From positions 1 to 64,000 of the forward strand of contig CAWJSI010000013.1 in assembly GCA_963845485.1 (NCBI GenBank): a DNA stretch of 64,000 nucleotides, read 5' to 3'. Shown here piece by piece: positions 9,104 to 17,688 of this stretch; within the stretch, counting starts at the first letter, position 1, and each line of letters opens with the position of its first letter. This DNA is from Bog-756 sp963845485 (lineage in GTDB: Bacteria > Actinomycetota > Acidimicrobiia > Acidimicrobiales > RAAP-2). Both the position numbers and the translations under genes were made by a program. The notes under the pieces were generated by a model. The model was given only the letters and a program-made list of their open reading frames with translations. It was not told the origin of the DNA and did no database searches.

Positions 9104-9602
9104 GCTGGCCAACACGACAGCGGGCTCAGTCCCGGTTGCCGCGCTGGCGACGGAGTTCAGCGCGTTGGAGATGACCCGCTGGACCCCCGGGAGTGTGCAT
9201 CTAGATCTGTGAGGGAACCAACCAGATCCAGCGGATGGGCCGGGCATAGAGCGTGACTGACCGATTCCACTCGAGATCAGCAACCCTGTTCGACATCGAT
9301 TCCATCCCTACAAATCCCTACAACTTGAAGATACTCAACTGAGTGGTTGAAACCAACGCCAGAAGCGACCTGAACCTGCGGACCTGAAGCCGTTGGAGGA
9401 ATCCGGTCAGGGGAACGCCCAGATCTGCGAGGCACCAACCAGATTCCAGCGCATCGTGATCGCCAAAGTAGTTGCTCGGACAGCGATTCTGACCGGGAAC
9501 CACTACGGCTAGTCCGATCCGGTCGGGTGGTCCAATCGATCTGCGTGCGGGAGGCCCCACCCGACCGATGATCGGGGGCATGCCCGGGAAATCCCTGGCA
9601 AC
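9104..9602. other. Non-coding stretch with a diverged 31-bp direct repeat
   Basis: No convincing gene. It holds an imperfect direct repeat, AGATCTGTGAGGGAACCAAC... at 9204-9234 and AGATCTGCGAGGCACCAACC... at 9421-9451, differing by a few substitutions and small indels. Together with the neighbouring broken Doc gene it resembles the debris of a mobile or toxin-antitoxin locus. Confidence 0.45.
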
Positions 9603-10205
9603 ATGGCGACAGTGTCCGTACCGTTTCACGACTTCGACGCCATTTACGAGGCCGGAACCCCGGCATGGGATATCGGGCGACCTCAGCCGTCATTTGCCCG
9701 TCTGGCGGAGGACGGGCAGCTCGTCGGCCGAGTGCTTGATGTCGGATGTGGCACCGGCGAGCACGCCCTGTTGGCTGCCACCCTGGGGCACCAGGCTGTA
9801 GGGGTAGACATGTCGCCGCGGGCTATCGAACTGGCCAGAACCAAGGCCTCCGAGCGAGCCGTGGAGGTGTCGTTCGTCGTTGCGGACGCCCTCCACCTCG
9901 CTGAGTTGGGGGGGCAGTTTGACACCGTGCTCGATTGCGGACTGTTCCATGTCCTCGATGATGGCGAACGGGAGCGCTACCTCGAGAGTCTGGGAGACGT
10001 GGTGTCACCTGGCGGCCAATTCCACATGCTCTGTTTCAGCGATCGCCAGCAAGGCGATTGGGGGCCGCGTCGTGTGTCGCAGGCCGAGATTCGGGAGGCA
10101 TTTTCTTCAGGATGGAAGATTGAGTCGATTGATCCCGCCGTTATCGATCTTACCTGGAATCCTGCCGGATCCATGGCCTGGCAGGTTGCCGCCACCCACT
10201 TTTAG
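9603..10205 (+). CDS. Class I SAM-dependent methyltransferase
   Basis: 200-aa methyltransferase. Motif I is VLDVGCGTGEHAL (about residues 44-56), the acidic residue at the end of beta-2 is in GVDMSP, motif II-like DTVLDCGLFHVL lies near 108-119 and the post-motif PGGQFHMLCF near 139. Short size and the GTPAWDIGRPQPSF N-terminus resemble thiopurine-methyltransferase-like small-molecule enzymes. Substrate unknown; the gene is isolated. Confidence 0.88.
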   Translation: MATVSVPFHDFDAIYEAGTPAWDIGRPQPSFARLAEDGQLVGRVLDVGCGTGEHALLAATLGHQAVGVDMSPRAIELARTKASERAVEVSFVVADALHLAELGGQFDTVLDCGLFHVLDDGERERYLESLGDVVSPGGQFHMLCFSDRQQGDWGPRRVSQAEIREAFSSGWKIESIDPAVIDLTWNPAGSMAWQVAATHF

Positions 10206-10370
10206 ATGGTGTGGAGGGTCCCGTGCGTGTCAGCTCTACTGATGCAATCTGATGGGCGGGACAGTTCATCTATCGGCGCGAGCTGTTTGTCGGCACGGCG
10301 CCGACGCTGCCGCAGAAGTCCCCCGACTCGGACCGGAAACCGTCCGCCTATCCTCACCAGCGGTGAAGAG

Positions 10371-11156
10371 TCAGAGGTCGTCGACCGGCGGCTCACCGGC
10401 GAGCCAATTCCACTCGCTGTCCAACATGAACTGGGTCGACCAACCGGCCGGGGCCTGAGGCCACTCCCGGAACAGGAGCAGCGATAACATGACCGCCTCG
10501 GCGGCGGAGGGGGTCCGTTCGATTGCCAGGGCGCGCACCAGGTCGACGAAGTTCTCCGGACGGTCGGGTACCTCGGCGACTGTTCGAAGCAGCCACTTGT
10601 GGTACGGGTAGAGCACTCGGTTGTGGGCCAGCACCAGGCGGCAGGCGAACAGCGCCAGTCGGCTCGCCGCCCACCCAGCGAGGTACGGATCGCTGCGCTT
10701 GTCCGCTTCGCCTACGTACCACTGAGCGGCTTGGGCCTGCGCGAGGAAGCGGGCCATGCGCTGGTCGACGCCGGCCTCGGGATAGCTGGCCGCTGCGCGC
10801 ACCAGCGCATCGATCGACGTGTCAGTCGACCAGGCCAGGATTGCCCCTTGGAATGCCGATCGGGCCGGCTCGCTGCCTCGTTCCACAACCGCTTCGAGAA
10901 AAGCGCGGTCGACGTACTTGGCATCGATGTAGCCACCCTCGTAGTCGCAGAAGTCGGTGGAGAAGAACGTGAGCTCACCGCTTGCTCGGCGCCGGTCAAA
11001 CGCCTCGTCGGTGATGATCACGAAACCATCGACGTCGCTGTTGGCGAGGCTGTATCCCTTGGTCAGTGAACCTGCCACAACCACGGCGAGCACCGCGTCG
11101 TCGTGGGCAGCGGCCTCGGCCCAACGCTCAATGGCGTCTCGATGATGCTGCTGCAC
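10371..11156 (-). CDS. Nucleotidyltransferase (Pol beta superfamily)
   Basis: 261-aa protein with the minimal nucleotidyltransferase signature VAGSLTKGYSLANSDVDGFV (about residues 28-47): the Gly-Ser pair and the SDVD metal-binding aspartates. The C-terminal half is helical, as in aminoglycoside adenylyltransferase-like and HEPN-linked proteins. Known relatives transfer a nucleotide to antibiotics, proteins or RNA; nothing here fixes the target. GTG start; monocistronic. Confidence 0.8.
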   Translation of the reverse strand: MQQHHRDAIERWAEAAAHDDAVLAVVVAGSLTKGYSLANSDVDGFVIITDEAFDRRRASGELTFFSTDFCDYEGGYIDAKYVDRAFLEAVVERGSEPARSAFQGAILAWSTDTSIDALVRAAASYPEAGVDQRMARFLAQAQAAQWYVGEADKRSDPYLAGWAASRLALFACRLVLAHNRVLYPYHKWLLRTVAEVPDRPENFVDLVRALAIERTPSAAEAVMLSLLLFREWPQAPAGWSTQFMLDSEWNWLAGEPPVDDL

Positions 11157-11492
11157 GGTTCCTCCCGGTCGAGACGGTCAAGGCGGGCGGAACCACGCGA
11201 GTGACCTCATGGCGCCCAACACTCGCCGGGTGGAGTGTATGGCGATGAACCCCGAGAGGTTTTGTTAACCGCAATGCGAGTCGCCTAACCGCTCCACCGT
11301 GGCGGCACACGTCGATCAGTCTGATCAGACAGCCACTACCGACCTGTGAGACGGAAATCTGAGACCACTAAGCCGGCGATCTTCCCTGTGGGAAGCCTAC
11401 CTGCCGAACGTCGTATTGACTCTCCCCTTGGGGGAGCCAGCACCATGGGCCCAACCAGGCCAAAGCCTGGTTGGGAGAAAGGAGGCAATACC
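11157..11492. other. Intergenic region with stacked palindromes, leader of the SnoaL-like gene
   Basis: No gene is evident, but four perfect palindromic elements occur: GTCTGATCAGAC (11319-11330), a CTTCCC/GGGAAG hairpin (11381-11395), a CTCCCC/GGGGAG hairpin (11422-11436) and an 11-bp stem with CAAA loop (11450-11475). The last ends 3 nt before AAGGAGG, the ribosome site of the next gene. Confidence 0.6.
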
Positions 11493-11849
11493 ATGACCAC
11501 CGAGCTCACGGGCGCTATTGCAGACTACGTCGGCGCTGTAAATGCGTCTGATGCTGAAGCCATTGTGGCGACCTTCGCCGAGGATGCTTACATCAATGAC
11601 AACCGTCGCGAAATCTCAGGCACCGACTCGATTTGTCGGTTCATTGAAAAGGAGTTCATCGGCGATCACCTGACCATGGAGGTCCGCAACGTGCGTGACC
11701 ACTATGGCGACGTAATCGTTGAGGCCAAGTACGACGGGACGTTTGACAAGACCGATCTTCCCGACGAGCTGATCCTAACGAGTTACTTCGGGGTACGAGA
11801 CAGCAAGATTGTCAGCCTCATAATCATCTTCAACCAACCATCTGCCTAG
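11493..11849 (+). CDS. SnoaL-like/NTF2-fold protein
   Basis: 118-aa protein with a compact alpha+beta fold pattern: an N-terminal helix IADYVGAVNASDAEAIVATF, the FAEDAYINDN segment and beta strands to the C-terminus, typical of SnoaL-like polyketide-cyclase/NTF2 proteins. The ATG is fixed by a strong AAGGAGG 7 nt upstream. Members are cyclases, isomerases or ligand-binding proteins; no function can be assigned. It is preceded by an unusually structured leader. Confidence 0.85.
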   Translation: MTTELTGAIADYVGAVNASDAEAIVATFAEDAYINDNRREISGTDSICRFIEKEFIGDHLTMEVRNVRDHYGDVIVEAKYDGTFDKTDLPDELILTSYFGVRDSKIVSLIIIFNQPSA

Positions 11850-11955
11850 TGATCTCTGCCTCCACGCCGCCCATCTCTGGTGATCGGGACGAGGAGTTGC
11901 CTTGGTTGCAGCCCCCGCCTGAAGGCAGGGCCGACAGCCTGGTCTAGTCCGGAAG

Positions 11956-12303
11956 TCAGTCGATCTCGGACATTGATCTCGGGAAGGCAGCGGATGCGAA
12001 GTGCATCGCTCCCTCCGGGACCATCCATGGGACGACGGTCACGTCGAACCAGCCTGCACGGACAGCAGGATCGGCCAGCATCAGCTGCTCAGATGCCGGC
12101 CGATCCGTTCTCAGCAACAGCATCCCTCGATAATGGTCATGGGACAGCGGTCCCGCGGCGACCAGGTGCCCTTCGTCGTGGAGCTCGGCGAGATACGCCA
12201 TATGCGCATCTTGGACCGCGTCGTTGTCGACCTGACCGCTCACGGCCAATTCCGATCTACTGGTCAGCAACACCACGCTCAGGTGGTCGAATTCAATGGC
12301 CAA
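11956..12303 (-). CDS. YciI-like family protein
   Basis: 115-aa protein with the YciI ferredoxin-like fold: N-terminal strand DHLSVVLLTSR, helix AHMAYLAELHDEGHLVAAGPL, and a DPAVRAGWFDVTVVPW segment. YciI proteins have a conserved His and Asp pair; an AHMAYL His and a LADPAV Asp are present. The family is related to dehydrochlorinases and muconolactone isomerases, but most members have no known reaction. Confidence 0.8.
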   Translation of the reverse strand: MAIEFDHLSVVLLTSRSELAVSGQVDNDAVQDAHMAYLAELHDEGHLVAAGPLSHDHYRGMLLLRTDRPASEQLMLADPAVRAGWFDVTVVPWMVPEGAMHFASAAFPRSMSEID

Positions 12304-12480
12304 CTTCTGGATGTCCTTATGTGAGGTCCGAACGAAACGACCTTTGTAGCCTAGCGAACGGGAATCCCAGAGAACCCTTCATGACGGAGAAGGGATCTGC
12401 GACCCGTACCCGGACGGCCTGATCGTGGAAGATCGAAGTCAACACCTCAATTTCGAAGGCCGCTGGTGCCGCCGACCCCG

Positions 12481-12828
12481 CTACGGCACCACAGTTTCCG
12501 GTGCGACCGGTGACCAAGGTTCAACTGATGGTGGTGACCCGACCTCACCGTTCGCCCTTTCGAGGGTCTGCGAGTCGAATCTGTCCCGCAGGAGCTGCCG
12601 GAACTCGGCCACGGTGAACTTGCACGGTGTGAGGCAATGCTTTTGGCACATCAAACAGCGGTGCAGCCTCCGCAGCTCCGTGACTGCTGGTGGGTCACCA
12701 AAGGTCGGCACTACTACTGATTCGGCCAGTTGCTTCGTACCCTTGATCGATTGGTGCCTGTCCTTCATCGACTCTGTCCTCAATCCCGGATCAGGGCACC
12801 ACTTACTCGAATCCGAATCCCAACGCAT
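12481..12828 (-). CDS. Hypothetical protein with a Cys cluster
   Basis: 115-aa open frame without recognised family. The only distinctive segment is HRCLMCQKHCLTPCKF (about residues 57-72), four cysteines spaced C-x2-C-x3-C-x3-C that could bind zinc, followed by an amphipathic helix TVAEFRQLLRDRF. The C-terminus is Pro/Val-rich and low complexity. No good ribosome site is seen, and a competing plus-strand frame exists, so it may be a gene fragment. Confidence 0.35.
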   Translation of the reverse strand: MRWDSDSSKWCPDPGLRTESMKDRHQSIKGTKQLAESVVVPTFGDPPAVTELRRLHRCLMCQKHCLTPCKFTVAEFRQLLRDRFDSQTLERANGEVGSPPSVEPWSPVAPETVVP

Positions 12829-13135
12829 CGCCCCTTTGAGCGGTGACCGCTATGGCCGGAGGGGCTAGCTCGAGCTCTCCAAGTGGTTCGAGGGTGGCTG
12901 CGTGGTAGATCGGGGACCGGCATTCTGAAAAGTCCTAGCGGCATGGACCGGGATCGGTTGTCTGAGGACGTCTCGCGCAGATCCCGTAGTTACTAGGACG
13001 GATGCAAATACCATGACGGGGCACAGGTGGATTCAAGCCCGGTTCCGGGGGGGCGACTACCTGAGGTCGGCCTTGATAACTTGCATCGGCGGTGACCGGA
13101 ACTCAACCGAAGCACTGAGGAAAGGGGCCTTGAAA
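12829..13135. other. Intergenic region without recognised feature
   Basis: About 300 bases upstream of the cupin gene. An upstream in-frame extension of the cupin frame (from 13013) lacks family similarity and is treated as non-coding. Only the GAGGAAAGG ribosome site at its end is noteworthy. Confidence 0.4.
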
Positions 13136-13639
13136 ATGGTCGGATACGACCCCGCATCAGAACCAATAGTCGTCACCCGTCAAGGCGACGCGCGGATTCG
13201 AGTCGTGAAAGGGGGTAACCACGTCACCAACCTGCTCGAAGCTGAGGCGACCGGTCACTCCGTTGACGCCATCTCCGTCAGGGCCGCTCCTGGCGGTGGG
13301 CCTCCGCCTCATCGACACGAATTCGGCGAGTGGTTTCACGTCCTTGAGGGGTCACTCGACATCACCACTGCCCAGGACGGCCAAATCGCGACCCATTGCA
13401 CAGCGGAACCCGGTGATTCGGTGTGGGTACCCCCCAATGCGTGGCACGGGACGATCAACACGTCAGGAAGCGATGTGCGCTTTCTGGTCGTGGGCGTTCC
13501 GGGCACTATGACGGAGTACTTCGCGGAGGCTGGCGTCGAAGTCACCGATGAGGAGACACCTCCGCAAACCGAACCACTCGGGGCGACCGAACTCGGCGAC
13601 CTTCCTACCCGGCACGGCATCACCTTCTTTCCCGGCTGA
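13136..13639 (+). CDS. Cupin-domain protein
   Basis: 167-aa single cupin. Motif 1 is visible as GGGPPPHRHEFGEWFHVLEG (about residues 49-68), giving the two His and Glu ligands, and motif 2 as PGDSVWVPPNAWHG with the third His. Cupins of this size are metal-dependent dioxygenases, isomerases or sensors. The ATG is chosen because GAGGAAAGG lies upstream and the family similarity starts after it. Its neighbours give no functional clue. Confidence 0.87.
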   Translation: MVGYDPASEPIVVTRQGDARIRVVKGGNHVTNLLEAEATGHSVDAISVRAAPGGGPPPHRHEFGEWFHVLEGSLDITTAQDGQIATHCTAEPGDSVWVPPNAWHGTINTSGSDVRFLVVGVPGTMTEYFAEAGVEVTDEETPPQTEPLGATELGDLPTRHGITFFPG

Positions 13640-13815
13640 GATCTGAGCCGAGAGGCGGAATCTCTGGCTCTGGTCGCCAATGCGGGAAGCACGCGAGGAA
13701 GGTGGAGATGTGTGTGATCTGGGAGCTTGGTGGAGATAGCCCGGTGCCTCCGGGGCTGCCACTCCGCTCAGAAGTGACCCACTGCGACTAACCCGGCACA
13801 TGTCGTTCGGGCGAC

Positions 13816-14250
13816 TCAGGAAGGGAGACCCTTGATGCCCCTATTGGGCCTTGACGGGGCTTCGGTCGAGGGGGGCGGTTCGCCAGGCGCTGTGGTCGAA
13901 GCTGAGCTACCTGTCCGGACTGCGGTGAAGTGCTCACAGGCGGCCGCCATAGTTGCCAAGATGGCGACTAGCTCACCATCATCATGATCTGAGTTGGCGC
14001 GAAGTTCATCAGCCTTAACGGTGATGGTCTTCAGAATTTCGCTCGCCCTCACCACCATGTTCCGTAGGTCGCGCAACCTGGCCTCCCCGTCCCTCGACAG
14101 GAGCACTTCTGCCTCGTCGCGTACGGTCCTGCCACTGTTCTTCGCAAGAGTCTTTGCTTGGGCGATGAGGGCATCGACTTCGACGTCGGTGTAGTTCACT
14201 TTCTTCGCGATCAGAAGGCCGATTACGTCACGTCGAGCGGTCCTAGCCAC
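13816..14250 (-). CDS. Hypothetical helical protein
   Basis: About 144 aa from the GTG at 14250. The centre is strongly helical and charged (VNYTDVEVDALIAQAKTLAK, RLRDLRNMVVRASEILKTI), suggesting a coiled or bundled protein, with a disordered Pro/Ser-rich tail. The frame stays open to 14442, but the extension overlaps the start region of the divergent DUF1905 gene and has coding-unlike composition. No family recognised. Confidence 0.5.
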   Translation of the reverse strand: MARTARRDVIGLLIAKKVNYTDVEVDALIAQAKTLAKNSGRTVRDEAEVLLSRDGEARLRDLRNMVVRASEILKTITVKADELRANSDHDDGELVAILATMAAACEHFTAVRTGSSASTTAPGEPPPSTEAPSRPNRGIKGLPS

Positions 14251-14429
14251 GAGACGACTGTAACGTCTCTGCCGTTGCGCCCGGGACGTTATGACGGGGC
14301 ACATTGCACCCATTCCCGAACTCCTCGGCGTCGTGCTTGGCGAAGAGTGGTGACCGCCTGGTCCACCGACGACCTCTTGAAACCCCCTCCATCCATCGTG
14401 CAGGCTGAGTATCCCTGGAGGAGCCGAAC

Positions 14430-14699
14430 ATAGACAGGACATTTCGCGCCACGTTGACGAGGAGTCCGAGTAAAGGCGGATGGACCTACGTCGTCATGGA
14501 GGGTTCGGCCGAGTACTTCGGCACCAAAGGCCTGGTCAAGGTGAAGGGGACGGTGGACAATGAGCGGTTCCGAAGTTCATTCATGGCCCTCGGTGATGTA
14601 ACCCACAAGTTGCCCATCAAAGCGGATATCCGAAAGAGGATTGGAAAAGCTGAAGGCGACACAGTAACGGTCCATCTGACTGAACGGTTGCCGAGATAA
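14430..14699 (+). CDS. DUF1905 family protein (apparent ATA start)
   Basis: About 89 aa. The core GGWTYVV, SAEYFGTKGLVKVKGT, FRSSFMALGDVTHKLPIKA and EGDTVTVHL matches DUF1905, a small beta-barrel family often fused to YdeI-like domains. Family members normally begin with a residue run like DRTFRATL before this core, and exactly that is encoded here after an ATA codon at 14430, preceded by GGAGGAG six bases upstream. The first conventional start is TTG at 14454, which has no good ribosome site and would clip the first strand. Either an unusual start, a mutation or a base error. Confidence 0.75.
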   Translation: MDRTFRATLTRSPSKGGWTYVVMEGSAEYFGTKGLVKVKGTVDNERFRSSFMALGDVTHKLPIKADIRKRIGKAEGDTVTVHLTERLPR

Positions 14700-14791
14700 C
14701 ACGAACTCGTTCCACCGGACCCACGACCAGGGACTGGAAAACGGTCCATTTCCCCCGACCAAGGGGTGTGGTGATCACCTAGCCTTGCGGC

Positions 14792-15535
14792 GTGTCCAGT
14801 CGAGATCACATCACTGCCGCTCGAGATGTCTACGACTCAGCGGCGACCACGTATGTCCAGTTCGTAGGCACTGATATCAGCGCAGAAACTGAATGTTCCA
14901 CTGACCGGTCGATGCTCACTGCCTTCATCGAGCTGATGAAAGATCAAGCCAGTAATCGGGTCGTCGATGTTGGGTGCGGACCAGGCCGAGTGGCAGCGTT
15001 CATGGCGCGACATGGTCTCGAGGTAGTCGGCGTGGATGTATCCCGGGCGATGCTGGCCATCGCCAGCGCTGCCCATCCGCACATCGAATTCAAAGAGGGC
15101 CGACTCGATGCGCTTCCCATCGAATCGGCCGTCTGTGGTGGTGTGGTGTGCTGGTACTCGATTATCTACACCCCACCGGATCGGCTCGAGGAGGCGTTCG
15201 ACGAATTCGTAAGGGTCCTAATCCCGAGGGGCCACCTGCTGCTTGCGTTTCAGACCGAGGGTGAGCCCCTGCACCGGGAGAATGCCTTCGGTACCCATCT
15301 GGTCCTCACCAGCTACAGACACAGCGTGGGAGAGGTCCTTGGCTATCTGGAAAACGCAGGGTTCGAGATCCACACCACGGCCATCAGGGCAGCCGAACTG
15401 GAGCATGAGACGACCTCGCAGGGATTCGTGATCGCTTCCAGGCTGTCTCACAATGCTGAAGGTCAGCTGTCACCGATCGGAACACCGGCTGATGCCCGTC
15501 CTAGGACAGATGGTGGTCTGGCGTCGTCGAGATGA
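14792..15535 (+). CDS. Class I SAM-dependent methyltransferase
   Basis: 247-aa methyltransferase from a GTG start. Motif I is VVDVGCGPGRVAAFMA (about residues 58-73), the beta-2 acid in VVGVDVS, and a Methyltransf_11-type LDALPIES and WYSIIYTPPDRLEEAFDEF follow; PRGHLLLAFQTEG is the post-motif strand. The last 25 residues are disordered. Related enzymes methylate small molecules or lipids; substrate unknown. Confidence 0.87.
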   Translation: MSSRDHITAARDVYDSAATTYVQFVGTDISAETECSTDRSMLTAFIELMKDQASNRVVDVGCGPGRVAAFMARHGLEVVGVDVSRAMLAIASAAHPHIEFKEGRLDALPIESAVCGGVVCWYSIIYTPPDRLEEAFDEFVRVLIPRGHLLLAFQTEGEPLHRENAFGTHLVLTSYRHSVGEVLGYLENAGFEIHTTAIRAAELEHETTSQGFVIASRLSHNAEGQLSPIGTPADARPRTDGGLASSR

Positions 15536-15578
15536 GTCCAGGGACCTGCCGCTGTCGTTGGCTCGACCTGATCGAAGG

Positions 15579-16025
15579 TCAGACCTTGGTGACGACCACG
15601 CTGCAGGGAGCGTTCCGCACGACGTAGTCGGACACGGAACCCAGGAACACCCGCTTCAATCCACCTCTGCCTCTGGAGCCAATCACGATTGCCTGGGCAG
15701 ATAGCTCCAGGGCTGCTTGGCAAATGGCTTCTCCGGGGTCGCCCTGGAGTATGCGCCGAGCACACTTGATCGGCGCGAGTTCGCGTCGCACCTCTTCGAC
15801 GAGCAACGAGGCGGAATTGCTGGCCTGTGTGACAAGTTCGTCGTACTCCTGAGGTGTCAGTTCAGCTCCGGCATGCCCCGAGCCGACCAGGGCTGCGTCG
15901 TCTGGCGCGTTCATGACGGTGACCAAAACGAAGTCATGATCCGGACCGAGTAACTCGAGTCCGGCAGACAGTGCACCTGAAGCTGCATCAGATCCGTCAG
16001 TGCAGAGAAGAACGGGCGAAGCCAC
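15579..16025 (-). CDS. Universal stress protein (UspA family)
   Basis: 148-aa single USP domain. N-terminal VLLCTDGSDAASGAL and the C-terminal ATP-binding loop GSRGRGGLKRVFLGSVS (G-x2-G-x9-G-S pattern, about residues 117-133) are intact, ending in PCSVVVTKV as usual. ATP-binding USPs respond to stress, hypoxia or starvation in actinobacteria. Tail-to-tail with the methyltransferase gene, GTG start, not in an operon. Confidence 0.92.
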   Translation of the reverse strand: MASPVLLCTDGSDAASGALSAGLELLGPDHDFVLVTVMNAPDDAALVGSGHAGAELTPQEYDELVTQASNSASLLVEEVRRELAPIKCARRILQGDPGEAICQAALELSAQAIVIGSRGRGGLKRVFLGSVSDYVVRNAPCSVVVTKV

Positions 16026-16198
16026 GGGTCAACCGTACTCACTGGTGACCGGCCGCGCCTCTCAGGCCAGCTCTTACCGGCTCGGGGCCTCCTTGCCTGC
16101 CAGTTGAACGGGTTCTCGCTCCGATGGCACGGAGTGGGCTGCACAGGCCGACTCCTGACGTCACCATCCTGTGGTCGGTGGCATTTGGTCCCCGCGCG

Positions 16199-16453
16199 TC
16201 AGGTCAATACGGCCTTTATGCGGGGGCGGATCGACGCCAGGTAGACGATGGCCAAGATCGTTCCGATGATCCCGGTGAGTAACCAGGTAATGGCGATCAG
16301 CGCAACCCACATCCCCTTCGACGATCCGGCCGCAGCGAACGCCCCCGACGGTCGTGCGATGGCATCGATGAGCGCCCAAATGGGGATGATCAGCATTGCT
16401 ACGACTATCAGGAGCAGGAGAATTCCGTCACCGCCGAAGATTGTTCCGGTCAT
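16199..16453 (-). CDS. Small two-helix membrane protein (PLDc_N-like)
   Basis: 84-aa protein with two hydrophobic helices (about residues 9-30 and 48-69) around the loop IDAIARPSGAF. The pattern WALIDAIARP...ITWLLTGIIG is typical of the PLDc_N/DUF2516 class of short actinobacterial membrane proteins. No function can be given. Confidence 0.75.
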   Translation of the reverse strand: MTGTIFGGDGILLLLIVVAMLIIPIWALIDAIARPSGAFAAAGSSKGMWVALIAITWLLTGIIGTILAIVYLASIRPRIKAVLT

Positions 16454-16578
16454 TCAGTTACCCCCGCTCGGATGAGTCGAGCCTATCCCAGCTGAGACTG
16501 TTACGGCGTGGGAGCAGCCTCTGGTGAATAAGGGAAATGCCACTGCTAGTCACCAGGTGCCGGGCGCGACAGAGAATT

Positions 16579-17518
16579 TCAGGAGCTGTACGAATGCGGA
16601 TCCGGGGCCGCCCGTGCCGAGGGGGTGGCAGAGCAGTCGCTCCCCGCTGCTCGCTGTGCCGGTAGCAGTCGGCGGACGATCTGGATGGTCATCGAAGGTG
16701 CCGGATGCCAGATGCTCTGAGCGGAGTAGGGCCACGCATACGTCAGGCTGCCTTCGTGAACACAGTCGAGGAGCTCGGGCAGATCCAGAGCGGAGGCAGA
16801 CCATTCGTAGAGCTGCTGAAGTCTCGGGACGATCATTCCGAAATCGAGGAGTCGGCCGAAACTCAGCTCATCAGAGATGTACCCAATGGCCTCAGCCGAG
16901 AGGGGATACTCATCGGGGAGGACCCGAGAGAGCTGAAGGAAGATGCCGGTCATCCCAAGTCGGGGATCACCGAGCAACGGCGCCAATGGTCGCAACCATC
17001 CAAGCGACAGTTGTGGCGCGGCGACCAGAGCGTGGGCGTAGAGCACCCGACAGAGCACGACGTTCATGAAAAAGCGCTCGGAAGCAGTTTCGTTCTCGGC
17101 CAAATTCCAGTGGTCGACATAGGCCGCGACCACGCTTGCGTTGTGGGCAGCGGTACCAGGTCTGGGCACTTGGCCGTTCAGCGAAGGCTAACCAGTGTTC
17201 AACGGGCCGAGTGGAAGGAGTGCCCGGGGCGCCACCACTCAGCGCTACGGACTCGCATCCGTCGCGCAGGAGACGTTCGTTGACCGACCGCCACCATGGA
17301 CTGCCGGGACGCTCGCTCTGCGGCGGATCCAGCACGCCTCGCCGAAGCTGCCAGCGCATGAAGGACATCGCCGCCCGTCGATAGGGCAGATGACGGGGTG
17401 CCCACCCGAAAGGCCCGTGGTAGCTGCGCTCGACCAGCGCCAACCGGCCAACGGGGTTATCTCGCACTTGGGCGACTTGCTCTTCGGCCCATTCGGCGGC
17501 CGTTCTGGTAGTCACCAC
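16579..17518 (-). pseudogene. Frameshifted conserved hypothetical gene
   Basis: Two minus-strand frames form one protein. The upstream frame (GTG start at 17518) encodes ERSYHGPFGWAPRHLPYRRA, WWRSVNERLLRDGCE and LAFAERPSAQTWYR; the downstream frame resumes with AHNASVVAAYVDHWNLAE, RVLYAHALVAAPQ and PLLGDPRLGMTGIFLQLSRV. Removing one base (A at 17149 on the plus strand) joins TWYR to AHNASV in frame and gives about 310 aa. Family unrecognised by function, but both halves look well conserved, so the break is recent or a sequencing error. Confidence 0.65.
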
Positions 17519-17688
17519 TCGCTAAGTCTGGCATGGAGAAGAGGACCATCTCCCGCTCGGATCAGGAGGAGATGAGGGCCCGAAGGAGTACGTCGGTGAG
17601 GGGCAATGAGGCCGGACAGAACGACAGTTGTTGATCGGTCCCGGATAGGGCGCTCGGTGGACTGGTTGTGCTCGTGTCGCGTGCGCCT

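Noticed and set aside
9277..9693. Minus-strand open frames upstream of the methyltransferase
   Set aside because: No recognisable domain, low-complexity residue use, and partial overlap with the methyltransferase start; considered non-coding.
14701..14714. KstR-like half-sites GAAC/GTTC downstream of the DUF1905 gene
   Set aside because: The outer T of the consensus is missing and no catabolic gene follows, so it is probably chance.
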